Shown here: positions 36,948-44,152 of the stretch, piece by piece
How the letters are laid out: the number at the start of each line of letters is the position of its first letter
Numbering within the stretch: position 1 is the stretch's first letter
Assembly: GCA_947448025.1 (NCBI GenBank)
Contig: CANFLV010000025.1
Coordinates: forward strand, 1 to 47,545
Length of the DNA: 47,545 bases
Reading direction: 5' to 3'
DNA from: Oxalobacteraceae bacterium
Lineage (GTDB): Bacteria > Pseudomonadota > Gammaproteobacteria > Burkholderiales > Burkholderiaceae_D
Position numbers and translations under genes: made by a program
Notes under the pieces: generated by a model
What the model was told of the DNA's origin: nothing
Database searches by the model: none
The model's input: only the letters and a program-made list of their open reading frames with translations

Positions 36948-38663
36948 TCAGGAAGGGTTCTGTTGCATTAAATCTGCGGGCGCCACGTCCTCAAGACGGA
37001 CCATGTCCATCTTGGCCAGCACAGCAATGGCCAGGATCATCGTGCCAGTATCAGTGCCGAGACCTTGCGCCAGCGTCGCGATATCGCGGCCGTCATTGCC
37101 GAGCATGGCGAGGATCTGCTCGACCAACTCGGCCGATGGCAAGATTTTTTTAGCGTAACTAAACAGGCCGTTTGCGGCCAGCGTTTCATAAGCCAGACGA
37201 CTGCTATCAACAGCCGCGCGTATGACACTTGTTGGCTGGATCATCGCGGTCGCGTAATGACCAAAGCTCAGGAAGGGATCGAGCCGCGACGGCGCGCACT
37301 TTGGCGCGGCCGCAATGCGCGCCTGCCACTCAGGCTTGCCCGCGGCGCTCTGACGCAGACCGGCAAGGTCGGCATACAGGCGCAGGTATTGCTGATAGAT
37401 CACTTTCCAGTCGAAGACTTCGCGCGCGCGTGCACGGCCAGCTTCGCCGAGGCTAAGACGCAAGGCAGGATTCACGATCAGGCTGGCCAGGCGCTCGCTG
37501 AGCACTTGCCCATCAACGCTGACAGTCTGGCAGGTCAAGCCGCAATAAAAATCATAATTTTCAACCCCGGCTTCATGCAAGCGCGCAAAGCCCTCACCCA
37601 GATTCGGTGGCGGCATCCAGGTCGGAATACGGAAGCCGTCGACACCGTCGCGCACGGTGTCCTTGTAACCATCCCAGTCGCTGACCACGACAGGCAGGCC
37701 GGCAGCCATTGCCTCAAGGGGTGTGAGGCCAAAGGTTTCCTGAATATTGTCAGAGAGGGAAATAAAAATATCCGCCGCCGCCCAGCTCTGCCGGCGAATC
37801 ACAGGATCTTTGCCGTCGGTGAACAGGGACTTTACTGCAGGACAGGCTAGCGCCGCACCAGCGCTGAAAGATTTTTCGATCGATTCGTTGGCAAACCAGC
37901 CGCATTGAATCAAGGTCACGGGCTTACCACTGCGCTGCGCTGCGGCCTGAAGCCCGGCATACATGGCATGCGGATGAGCCTTGGCATGAAAAGACAGTCG
38001 GCCGACGAACAAGGCCACCACCTCATCCGTGCCGATGCCCAGCGCTGCCCGTGCGGCCTTACGCTCTTCAGGCGCAAAGTTGAAATCGTCGCAATGCACA
38101 CCGAGCGGAATCACCGGAAACTGCGGCACGGTCAACTGCAGCTTGCTGCCCAAGCGCCAGCGCAGGGCTTCAGCTTCAGCTTCCAGCAAGACCTTGACGG
38201 TGCTAACGACCGAGTTTGACGTACAGATCAAGGCATCCCATGGCATTACCGGCGCTGTCAGCAAGCCGGTAATCGAATCCATTGCCCCGTGCGAGGCCGT
38301 AGTGTGCGTCACGCCCACCAGCGAATAGGCGGCACAACCGGCGCGCAACCTGAGCCGCGCCGCTTCGTTCAAGCCGGGACCGGGCAAATACAGCGTGCCG
38401 ACTTGCGCCAGCGCATCGACACGATCGGCCGGAATCCATTCCGTCGCAGCGTTCAGGTCCTGTGCCCGCACCATTTGCGCAAAGACTTCAGCAGAGCGCC
38501 TGTGCGGCGTATAAGCCACCATGGGCCTCTCTCCCCTGCCAGCAATCGCGGCGCGCAGGAAGGCGTTGCCAGCGGCTTGGCGACCCATTAATTTGGGGCC
38601 GGACAGCAGGTAGCCGTCGGGTTCGAACAAAATGGCGGCGTTGAAGCCTGTAAGCGTAGTCAA
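36948..38663 (-). CDS. Large GT4-family glycosyltransferase
   Basis: From a TTG at 38663 the protein has 571 residues and starts MTTLTGFNAAILFEPDGYLLSG when the TTG is read as Met. The GT4 core shows PLGVHCDDFNF, LFVGRLSFHAKAHP and ETFGLTPLEAMAAGLPVVVSDWDGYKD. A C-terminal extension of about 120 residues lies beyond the usual domain. The frame is open upstream to 39149, but that part is the antisense of the methyltransferase gene and is not credible protein. An ATG at 38714 is the alternative start; the TTG has an AAAGG-type binding site. It heads the three-gene minus-strand unit. Confidence 0.82.
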   Translation of the reverse strand: MTTLTGFNAAILFEPDGYLLSGPKLMGRQAAGNAFLRAAIAGRGERPMVAYTPHRRSAEVFAQMVRAQDLNAATEWIPADRVDALAQVGTLYLPGPGLNEAARLRLRAGCAAYSLVGVTHTTASHGAMDSITGLLTAPVMPWDALICTSNSVVSTVKVLLEAEAEALRWRLGSKLQLTVPQFPVIPLGVHCDDFNFAPEERKAARAALGIGTDEVVALFVGRLSFHAKAHPHAMYAGLQAAAQRSGKPVTLIQCGWFANESIEKSFSAGAALACPAVKSLFTDGKDPVIRRQSWAAADIFISLSDNIQETFGLTPLEAMAAGLPVVVSDWDGYKDTVRDGVDGFRIPTWMPPPNLGEGFARLHEAGVENYDFYCGLTCQTVSVDGQVLSERLASLIVNPALRLSLGEAGRARAREVFDWKVIYQQYLRLYADLAGLRQSAAGKPEWQARIAAAPKCAPSRLDPFLSFGHYATAMIQPTSVIRAAVDSSRLAYETLAANGLFSYAKKILPSAELVEQILAMLGNDGRDIATLAQGLGTDTGTMILAIAVLAKMDMVRLEDVAPADLMQQNPS

Positions 38664-38874
38664 GGCAGGAACCTTTGCGGGGTAGGAAATTGTTTTAGCT
38701 TTACAAGATACCATTGAGCGTCGCTGCCAGACAATCCAAACCTGGCTTCGCGAACTCGCCGACACAAGTGTCGTATTCACGCCTAGACGGTCGGAGATTT
38801 TGCGCGCAGTGCTACTGAGGCGCATGCGGTTTGAATTACTCTGGAATGTATTCAGAAAACAGGACATTGGGCAT

Positions 38875-39474
38875 ATGAAAACCTTTCTCCACGTCGGCTG
38901 CGGTTCGAAGCGCAAAGAACGCACTACAGCCGGCTTCAACACCACCGAGTGGCAGGAGCTCCGACTGGACATCGACGAGTCGGTTCGTCCCGACATCATC
39001 GGCAGCATGACCGCCATGCCCGCAGTCGCCGATGCCAGCGTCGATGCCGTGTTTTCCAGCCACAATATCGAGCATCTGTATCCGCATGAAGTGCCCTTGG
39101 CCCTGGCAGAATTCCGACGCGTCCTGCGCCCGGGCGGCTTCATCGTCATTACCTGCCCCGATTTGCAATCGGTCTGCGCCCTGGTCGCGCAAGACCGGCT
39201 GACCGAACCCGCCTACAACTCACCCGCCGGCCCTATCAGCCCGATCGACATCCTCTACGGGCATCGACCACCGATGGCCAATGGTAATTTATACATGGCG
39301 CATCGATGCGGATTCACAAAAAAGGTTTTAGCGGGGACCTTGCGCGCGAGCGGATTCTTGGCGGGCAAGACTGCGCAGCGCGGGCATCCGAATTATGATC
39401 TTTGGGCGGTGGCGACGATAGATCAGATGGATGAGTTGCGGGTGCTTGAACTGGCGCGGAGTCATTTTCCGTGA
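38875..39474 (+). CDS. SAM-dependent methyltransferase (class I)
   Basis: The 199-residue protein starts MKTFLHVGCGSKRK, a variant of motif I of class I methyltransferases. The acidic motif II is LRLDIDESV, and the post-II block contains SSHNIEHLYPHEVPLALAEF followed by RRVLRPGGFIVIT. It resembles small methyltransferases of polysaccharide clusters. ATG 38875 is chosen over upstream codons because the motif I segment then begins the protein. It is divergent from the large GT4 gene and convergent with GT4 paralogue B. The C-terminal segment NYDLWAVAT is echoed in a pseudogene at 40845-40934. Confidence 0.87.
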   Translation: MKTFLHVGCGSKRKERTTAGFNTTEWQELRLDIDESVRPDIIGSMTAMPAVADASVDAVFSSHNIEHLYPHEVPLALAEFRRVLRPGGFIVITCPDLQSVCALVAQDRLTEPAYNSPAGPISPIDILYGHRPPMANGNLYMAHRCGFTKKVLAGTLRASGFLAGKTAQRGHPNYDLWAVATIDQMDELRVLELARSHFP

Positions 39475-39498
39475 GGTCAGCGACACCGCGGCTGAAAG

Positions 39499-40773
39499 TT
39501 AGATCGACAATAGCATCTCTTCTGGCGAAATCATTTCGATCCCCGAAAGCGCCTGTACCCAAGCCAATTGCTGCGGCAAACATATCGTTTTCAAATCAAA
39601 ATTTTCCTGCACAAATGCGCGCGCATTGGCGCTGAGCCTGGCTCGTGCTTCCGGATCATCGAGCAAGGCACAGACTTCTTGCGCCAAGCCATCGACATCG
39701 AAGAAATCTACGAGTCGTCCGGTTTCGTCATGCTTGATCACTTCAAGCAACGGAGCCGTATTACTGGCGACAATTGTGCAGCCAGCGCTCATCGCTTCGA
39801 TCAGGCTCCAGGACAGCACATAGGGATAAGTGAGATAGACGTGCACTGTCGACATTTGCAGCATCTGGATAAATTCCCTGGACGGGATATTGCCTAGAAA
39901 ATGCACACGCTCCCAATCAGCGTCTTCGATTTGCGGCCGTACTTCATCGGCAAAAATATCCTTCCATTTTTTGCCATCGACTGAGCGTGCGCCATAGCTG
40001 ACATCATCAGCGCCAACCAGCAAAATGTGTGCATGCGGGCGACGCTTGAGCAGCTGCGGCAACGCCCGCATAAAAATATGATAGCCCCGGAAAGGTTCGA
40101 GATTACGATTGACGAAGGTAATCACCTCGTCACCCCGATGCAATTCGACTTTACCTTTGTAATTCAGGCGAATGTTCGGGTTCGGCGCCACGAGTTCGGT
40201 GTCGATGCCCAGATTTGAAACCAGAATCTTGCTGCGAAATGGTTCAGGGTAGGTATTCGCCTGATAGTGGGTAGGCGAAATGCCGGCATCGGCGATTTCC
40301 ATGTGCAGCAAATTATTGAGATTTTTCAGGCTCTGGCGGCAGCCGTCGTCGATACTTGTTCGCGGAAACTCGGGATCAAATCCATGCTCGTCACCTTCGG
40401 CATGATGGAAAAAATCACAGTACACGCCGAGTTTGGCTTCTGGCCAGACTTCCTTGATGAACAGGCTCTCACCCATGCCCGGATGAGCGATGATGACGTC
40501 CGGCCGAAAGCCTGTCTCCTTCAATTCCATCGCCGCACGCAAGCAAGCTTCGCCACAAATAATCTTGGTTTCTGCATCACGCGCCCAAGGATGCACACTA
40601 GGCGACGGTCCGCGCTTCGGAAAGTAGGCGATTTGACGTACGCCCTTCCATTCCGCAGGCGGATCCTTTTGCATCGTGAATGCAATCACGACGTTGAGTG
40701 GATCGGCAGCCAGGGCAGCGGCGAGATGGCTAAATTGACCGGGGAAATTCTGATGAATAAACAGTATTTGCAT
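39499..40773 (-). CDS. GT4-family glycosyltransferase, paralogue B
   Basis: The 424-residue protein starts MQILFIHQNFPGQFSHLAAAL and aligns throughout with the product of 35702-36937. Shared landmarks are DVIIAHPG.GESLFIKEVWP, FVNRNLEPFRGYH and LSWSLIEAMSAGCTIVAS. It has about 13 extra C-terminal residues (EMISPEEMLLSI). The pair probably arose by duplication within the island. It may once have followed a methyltransferase gene whose remnant lies just upstream. Confidence 0.87.
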   Translation of the reverse strand: MQILFIHQNFPGQFSHLAAALAADPLNVVIAFTMQKDPPAEWKGVRQIAYFPKRGPSPSVHPWARDAETKIICGEACLRAAMELKETGFRPDVIIAHPGMGESLFIKEVWPEAKLGVYCDFFHHAEGDEHGFDPEFPRTSIDDGCRQSLKNLNNLLHMEIADAGISPTHYQANTYPEPFRSKILVSNLGIDTELVAPNPNIRLNYKGKVELHRGDEVITFVNRNLEPFRGYHIFMRALPQLLKRRPHAHILLVGADDVSYGARSVDGKKWKDIFADEVRPQIEDADWERVHFLGNIPSREFIQMLQMSTVHVYLTYPYVLSWSLIEAMSAGCTIVASNTAPLLEVIKHDETGRLVDFFDVDGLAQEVCALLDDPEARARLSANARAFVQENFDLKTICLPQQLAWVQALSGIEMISPEEMLLSI

Positions 40774-40844
40774 TTTGGCTCGGTGTTAGGTCATGTCGAA
40801 AGCTGCAATAGCGACCCGATGCATGATTTTTGTCTCTTTGGAGC

Positions 40845-40934
40845 CTAATCGATCAGCTCCCTACTTGTCACCGCCCAAAGGTCATAGTCCGAGAAAAATT
40901 GTGGCGACAGCCCAGTGTCCGATTGATGCAACGC
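40845..40934 (-). pseudogene. 3' remnant of a second methyltransferase gene
   Basis: Read on the minus strand, this segment encodes LSPQFFSDYDLWAVTSRELID and a stop. The YDLWAV part matches the C-terminal region of the intact methyltransferase; 17 of 18 bases agree around TATGA-CTTTGGGCGGTG. No upstream domain is recoverable in frame, and a stop codon interrupts it about 26 codons earlier. It is probably the end of a gene that once preceded GT4 paralogue B. Confidence 0.45.
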
Positions 40935-41060
40935 AAATGTTCATGCAACAGTTCGTATAGCTGCAGGGCCCGCTCGAAGTCGAGGCACTGAAAACAAAAG
41001 CTTAATTAATCTGTCTGAAAAAACCGGGGCACCTAAGGGCGTCCCAGCTTTTGGATTGCA

Positions 41061-41100
41061 TAACTTGCTACGTAAGAACTCAAGAATAGTGGGTGTCCCA
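41061..41100 (+). repeat. Dispersed repeat copy R1
   Basis: This is a diverged copy of the repeat family: AACTTGCTAC, AAGAACTCAAGAATAGT and the conserved core GTGGGTGTCC (41089-41098). It lies 92 bp upstream of the transposase gene and in the same orientation as the other copies. The hairpin arms are degenerate. Confidence 0.65.
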
Positions 41101-41191
41101 ACCCTTATAAGCCTGTCAGAAATCAGAGGATTCCGCGCGTTACCGCATCCGTTAATATCAAATGCATATTCATCACTGATCCACGTCCGCT

Positions 41192-42289
41192 ATGACCCGC
41201 GCCCGTCGTGAACTGATTTCACTCACCGATACGCCTTACTATCACTGCATCGCTCGCTGCGTGCGGCGCGCATTTCTGTGCGGCGCCGACCGCCACAGCG
41301 GTGATGATTTTTCCCATCGCAGAGCCTGGGTAGTCGATCGCATGCAAACCCTGTCATCCATGTTTGCCATCGATATCTGCTCCTACGCCATTATGTCGAA
41401 CCACTACCATCTGGTACTCAAGGCAGATGCGAAACGCGCACGGTCGTGGTCAATGGATGAGGTTATCGACCGCTGGAATATTTTGTTCATCGGCCCCGAT
41501 TTGGTCAAGCGCTATCAGTCGGGAACGCTGCTCGACCAAGCCGAACTGAACAAGGTGACCGAGATCGTCAATGAATGGCGCAAACGCTTGGTCGACGTGT
41601 CTTGGTATATGCGCGCCCTCAATGAACACATCGCCCGCTTGGCCAACGCGGAAGACAATTGTACCGGCCGCTTCTGGGAAGGCCGTTTTAAAAGTCAGGC
41701 GCTGCTGGACGAACAGGCCCTACTGACCTGCATGGCCTATGTTGACTTAAATCCAATTCGGGCCCAAATGGCGGGCACACCTGAGTCGTCAGACTTCACC
41801 TCCGTCCAGCAACGAATTATGCAAGTTAAAGACGACTTCAAACCAAAGCCATCAACACAAAAAATTCCGCTACCTCGTTACCCGCTTACAAATCCCGCCG
41901 AACTGGCAAATACCTCCAGGGCAGCACCGACTAGTCCCTTGCTTGATTTTATCGGCTGGGTGGACTCGAGTGCAGGCATACCGTTCCGGCTGGATGACTA
42001 CCTTGAGCTTGTTGACTGGAGCGGCCGCATTATCCGCGCCGACAAATCTGGGGCGATCCCCACTGGAACGCCGTCAATTCTCAGTCGACTCGGCGTTGAC
42101 GACGGCGAGTTTTTAAAACACGTCAGTCCAAAAACTACTCGGCAAACCGACTCCCGAAATGCCACCGGCTTTTATACCGCGATCGGCACTCCTGCCCGTT
42201 TGAAAAAGACCGCCGCCCAATGGGCGCGGAAATTTTTCAAGGGGTTCAATAAAGCACAGCGACTATTTCCCGCGAAACCCGCCACCTGA
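41192..42289 (+). CDS. REP-associated / Y1 (HUH) transposase
   Basis: The 365-residue protein belongs to the Y1 transposase family (IS200-like HUH nucleases), in the branch related to REP-associated transposases. The metal-binding HUH motif is His71-Tyr72-His73 in SNHYHLVLK, and the candidate nucleophile is Tyr183 in AYVDLNPIRA. The block GRFWEGRFKSQALLDE is typical. A C-terminal extension of about 160 residues follows. The open frame is intact. Copies R1 and R2 of the dispersed repeat flank it, which fits a role in spreading these repeats (inference). Confidence 0.88.
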   Translation: MTRARRELISLTDTPYYHCIARCVRRAFLCGADRHSGDDFSHRRAWVVDRMQTLSSMFAIDICSYAIMSNHYHLVLKADAKRARSWSMDEVIDRWNILFIGPDLVKRYQSGTLLDQAELNKVTEIVNEWRKRLVDVSWYMRALNEHIARLANAEDNCTGRFWEGRFKSQALLDEQALLTCMAYVDLNPIRAQMAGTPESSDFTSVQQRIMQVKDDFKPKPSTQKIPLPRYPLTNPAELANTSRAAPTSPLLDFIGWVDSSAGIPFRLDDYLELVDWSGRIIRADKSGAIPTGTPSILSRLGVDDGEFLKHVSPKTTRQTDSRNATGFYTAIGTPARLKKTAAQWARKFFKGFNKAQRLFPAKPAT

Positions 42290-42378
42290 AGCTCCATTTT
42301 AACGGCTGCGTTGATCCCGGCTGACTCAGCACGCCTGTAGTTTGCCTGGCGCGTCAAATTCAATCCCTATTCCAATAC

Positions 42379-42490
42379 TTTCACTGCCCAGAACGTAAAA
42401 AAGCCAGGCTGATTGCTCAGTCTGACCTTTCTTGTTTTTACAGAACTTGCTGTTCAAGAACTCGAGAATCATGGGTGTCCTAGCTTTTCT
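42379..42490 (+). repeat. Dispersed repeat copy R2
   Basis: The copy runs from TTTCACTGC through AGGCTGATTGCTCAGTCTG to TGGGTGTCC (42471-42480 with A in place of G). It matches R3 over most of its length, including the left part AAAAAAGC. It lies between the transposase and the BrnA gene. Confidence 0.8.
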
Positions 42491-42537
42491 TTCCTAGCTT
42501 TTCTTCCACGAAAATTTTCGGCTTTGGTCCGGCCTTT

Positions 42538-42831
42538 TTACGCATGGTGAGTAGCTAGCCACTCCTTGAGAGCTGCATCAACTCGGGTCTGCCACCCTTT
42601 ACCCGTCGCCTTAAACTGTTCTACGACTTCATGGGAAAGGCGCATCGTTACACGGTCCTTGATCGGTGCTTTCTGCGGCCCACGCTCGCCTCGCTGCTTT
42701 TTCAGCGCGGCCAATCCTACCAGTAAATCGGGCGGCAAAATTTCAGATGCAGGACGGGCGCGCTTGAAGTCTGCGTCAGTCCATTCAGGATTGTCTTCGT
42801 CTATCAATTCAGGATTGGGTTTCTTGTTCAT
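42538..42831 (-). CDS. brnA: BrnA-family antitoxin
   Basis: The 97-residue protein is the DNA-binding antitoxin of a BrnT/BrnA type II module. The C-terminal ribbon-helix-helix region reads KDRVTMRLSHEVVEQFKATG followed by GWQTRVDAALKEWL. The N-terminal part is acidic (ELIDEDNPEWTDADF). It overlaps the toxin gene upstream by 23 bp, the normal order brnT-brnA. It would neutralise BrnT and repress the shared promoter, as known for the family. Confidence 0.88.
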   Translation of the reverse strand: MNKKPNPELIDEDNPEWTDADFKRARPASEILPPDLLVGLAALKKQRGERGPQKAPIKDRVTMRLSHEVVEQFKATGKGWQTRVDAALKEWLATHHA

Positions 42832-43084
42832 ACTGTTTTACCTCGCGTTTGTTCGCTTTTCGGAAACTAATAATGCGGACTCCTTCGGCGTTTTGTGCAA
42901 ATACCAATGCGTACAGGCGGCTGTTCAGCCATCCCAATGCTCGAAATCGAACCTCGCCGTAGTCGTGCCGTGTATCCACAACAATCAACGCCGTCAAGAA
43001 ATCGAAGTCACTTGCCTGCTCAAAAGATAATCCGCGCTCGCGAATGTTCTTCTCATTTTTTGCTTGGTCAAAGGTGATTTCCAT
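42809..43084 (-). CDS. brnT: BrnT-family toxin (ribonuclease)
   Basis: The 91-residue protein matches BrnT, a RelE-fold ribonuclease toxin that arrests translation. It begins MEITFDQAKNEKNIRERGLS, the usual N-terminus, and contains the segment RFRALGWLNSRLYALVF and the end RIISFRKANKREVKQY. The frame is open six codons further upstream, but MEITFDQ is the family start. It lies between direct repeats R2 and R3, so the module may have moved or been kept as a unit. Confidence 0.88.
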   Translation of the reverse strand: MEITFDQAKNEKNIRERGLSFEQASDFDFLTALIVVDTRHDYGEVRFRALGWLNSRLYALVFAQNAEGVRIISFRKANKREVKQYEQETQS

Positions 43085-43122
43085 CAATTTAATTGTACGC
43101 ACATTAAAATTACAGTCAAGAT

Positions 43123-43232
43123 TTTCACTGCGAGTGAGCGCAAAAAAGCTAGGCTGATTGCTCAGTCTGGAATTTTTTGTTACTACAGAAATTGCTACTC
43201 AGGAACTACAGAGTAGTGGGTGTCCCAGCTCT
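43123..43232 (+). repeat. Dispersed repeat copy R3
   Basis: The copy runs from TTTCACTGC through AGGCTGATTGCTCAGTCTGG to GTGGGTGTCC (43216-43225) and CAGCTCT. It contains a CTACTC / GAGTAG hairpin (43195-43200 and 43211-43216) with a 10-nt loop. From AGGCTG onward it is almost identical to R4. Its right part forms the false C-terminus of the truncated transposase OrfB. Confidence 0.85.
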
Positions 43233-43356
43233 TGTTGTAGCGATAACAGGTCTCACTGATGCCAAATACCCTGCATGCAAGGCTGATACGCACGTCATAC
43301 TTTGCCACTGCCGCCTTGGCCATCTCCCGTCGCTGAGATGGCCGCGTTATTTTTTT
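43233..43356 (-). pseudogene. Truncated IS3-family OrfB
   Basis: The frame begins in the slippery run of seven A residues at the end of orfA, where a -1 frameshift would normally join OrfA and OrfB. It reads KKITRPSQRREMAKAAVAKY, then ISLACRVFGISETCYRYN, a standard OrfB start. It then enters repeat R3 and stops. The catalytic DDE domain is missing. Confidence 0.75.
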
Positions 43357-43610
43357 GCGAGGGCCTCTTCCACAATGAGTGCGCGCATCTGGGCATCGAA
43401 ATACAGCTTCTTCAAACGCCGATTCTCTTCCTCGAGCTCCTTCATCTTCGCCATCAGCGATACGTCCATACCGCCGAACTTTGCGCGCCATTTGTAAAAC
43501 GTTGCGCTGCTGATGCCATGCTCCCGACATAAATCCGGAACAGGCGTACCGCCTTCAGCTTGCTTCAATACCGCCATGATCTGGCTGTCTGTGAACCGTG
43601 ATTTCTTCAT
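43347..43610 (-). CDS. IS3-family transposase OrfA
   Basis: The 87-residue protein is a complete IS3 OrfA with an N-terminal helix-turn-helix (SRFTDSQIMAVLKQAEGG, then CREHGISSATFYKWR) and a leucine-zipper-like helix (MAKMKELEEENRRLKKLY). It ends in the A7 slippery sequence. A good binding site (GAGGAGG) precedes the ATG. Without OrfB it cannot transpose, though OrfA proteins can repress their promoter. Confidence 0.85.
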   Translation of the reverse strand: MKKSRFTDSQIMAVLKQAEGGTPVPDLCREHGISSATFYKWRAKFGGMDVSLMAKMKELEEENRRLKKLYFDAQMRALIVEEALAKK

Positions 43611-43681
43611 TGCAAAACCTCCTCAATTCATTTTGAGAAAATTCTACCTTTGAAGACCGCTTTTTTGTGGGGGGATTACCC

Positions 43682-43780
43682 CTGCACCTCGTCGATCGTA
43701 TTAAACAGGTACTGGGCTAGCCACTCATAGCGTACGGTTCGGTTAAATTGTTTAACGTAAGCATTTTGCTGCGGATTGGT
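43682..43780 (-). pseudogene. Internal fragment of another IS3-family OrfB
   Basis: Read on the minus strand the segment encodes NPQQNAYVKQFNRTVRYEWL and continues LAQYLFNTIDEVQG before a stop at the border with the IS3 remnant. This is the last part of the DDE integrase core of an IS3 OrfB. The catalytic Glu expected in NAYVE is Lys here. The piece lies upstream of orfA, so it comes from another element or from a rearranged copy. Confidence 0.65.
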
Positions 43781-43784
43781 AAGA

Positions 43785-43870
43785 GCCCGGCTGATTGCTC
43801 AGTCTGGCCTTTTTTGTTACTACAGAAATTGCTACTCAGGAACTACAGAGTAGTGGGTGTCCCAGCTCTT
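43785..43870 (+). repeat. Dispersed repeat copy R4
   Basis: From GGCTGATTGCTCAGTCTGG to CCCAGCTCTT this copy differs from R3 at only about three positions in roughly 83. The hairpin arms are 43832-43837 and 43848-43853, and the core GTGGGTGTCC is at 43853-43862. R3 and R4 thus bracket the IS3 remains as direct repeats. Confidence 0.85.
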
Positions 43871-44050
43871 CGCCTGCAAGTATACGGGCCTGGACTATCA
43901 GACCCACGTCTCTGATTAATCGAGACAGCCAGACCATCACGCAATCGTCATTGGCTGCCTGTCAGCTAAGCCAAGGGCACTGTTGCCGTCATTGAAATAA
44001 CAGCGGCATCTCGACCGTTTCCAGCATAAAAACATCCCCGCAAAAACGTA
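43871..44050. other. Unassigned DNA between R4 and R5
   Basis: I find no recognisable protein on either strand. A plus-strand frame starting inside R4 runs through it, but it is mostly repeat and has no resemblance to anything. Confidence 0.35.
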
Positions 44051-44080
44051 AAAACCCCACCCCCTTGTGAGGGGCAGGGT
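44051..44080 (-). terminator. Terminator downstream of the second surface-protein gene
   Basis: On the minus strand CCCTGCCCC pairs with GGGGGTGGG (two wobble pairs) around a 7-nt loop and runs into a T tract. It lies about 70 bp beyond the stop codon of the second surface-protein gene, with repeat R5 in between. Confidence 0.75.
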
Positions 44081-44090
44081 TCTTGTCCAG

Positions 44091-44143
44091 CTCTACAGAA
44101 CTTCTACTCTTTGCTCAATGGCAGCTTAGAGTAGTGGGTGTAA
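44091..44143 (+). repeat. Dispersed repeat copy R5 (degenerate)
   Basis: The copy contains CTACAGAACTT, hairpin arms CTACTC (44104-44109) and GAGTAG (44129-44134) with a longer 19-nt loop, and GTGGGTGTAA in place of GTGGGTGTCC. It sits between the stop codon and the terminator of the second surface-protein gene. Confidence 0.7.
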
Positions 44144-44152
44144 CCGTTCTTT

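Larger units (their letters stand above)
40774..41191. other. 418-bp gap with a methyltransferase remnant and repeat R1
   Basis: The gap separates GT4 paralogue B from the transposase gene. It holds the 3' remnant of a methyltransferase gene (minus strand, 40845-40934) and the first copy of the dispersed repeat (41061-41100). Outside these I see no gene. Confidence 0.6.
43233..43680 (-). mobile_element. IS3-family insertion sequence remnant
   Basis: The segment holds an intact orfA and the first ~40 codons of orfB of an IS3-family element (IS407-like). The upstream end carries GGTAATCCCCCCAC, likely close to the terminal repeat. The other end is lost where repeat R3 begins, so the element is an immobile stump. 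Confidence 0.75.

Noticed and set aside
38664-39149. N-terminal extension of the large GT4 protein
   Set aside because: These ~160 codons are mostly the reverse strand of the methyltransferase gene, with Ser/Arg-rich nonsense sequence; the family N-terminus begins at the TTG at 38663.
43795-43995. 66-codon plus-strand frame
   Set aside because: Its first third is repeat R4 and the rest matches nothing; no binding site.
41061-44143. CRISPR array or integron attC sites
   Set aside because: The repeats are hundreds of bases apart with genes between them, vary in length, have no uniform spacers, no cas genes and no GTTRRRY-type core.
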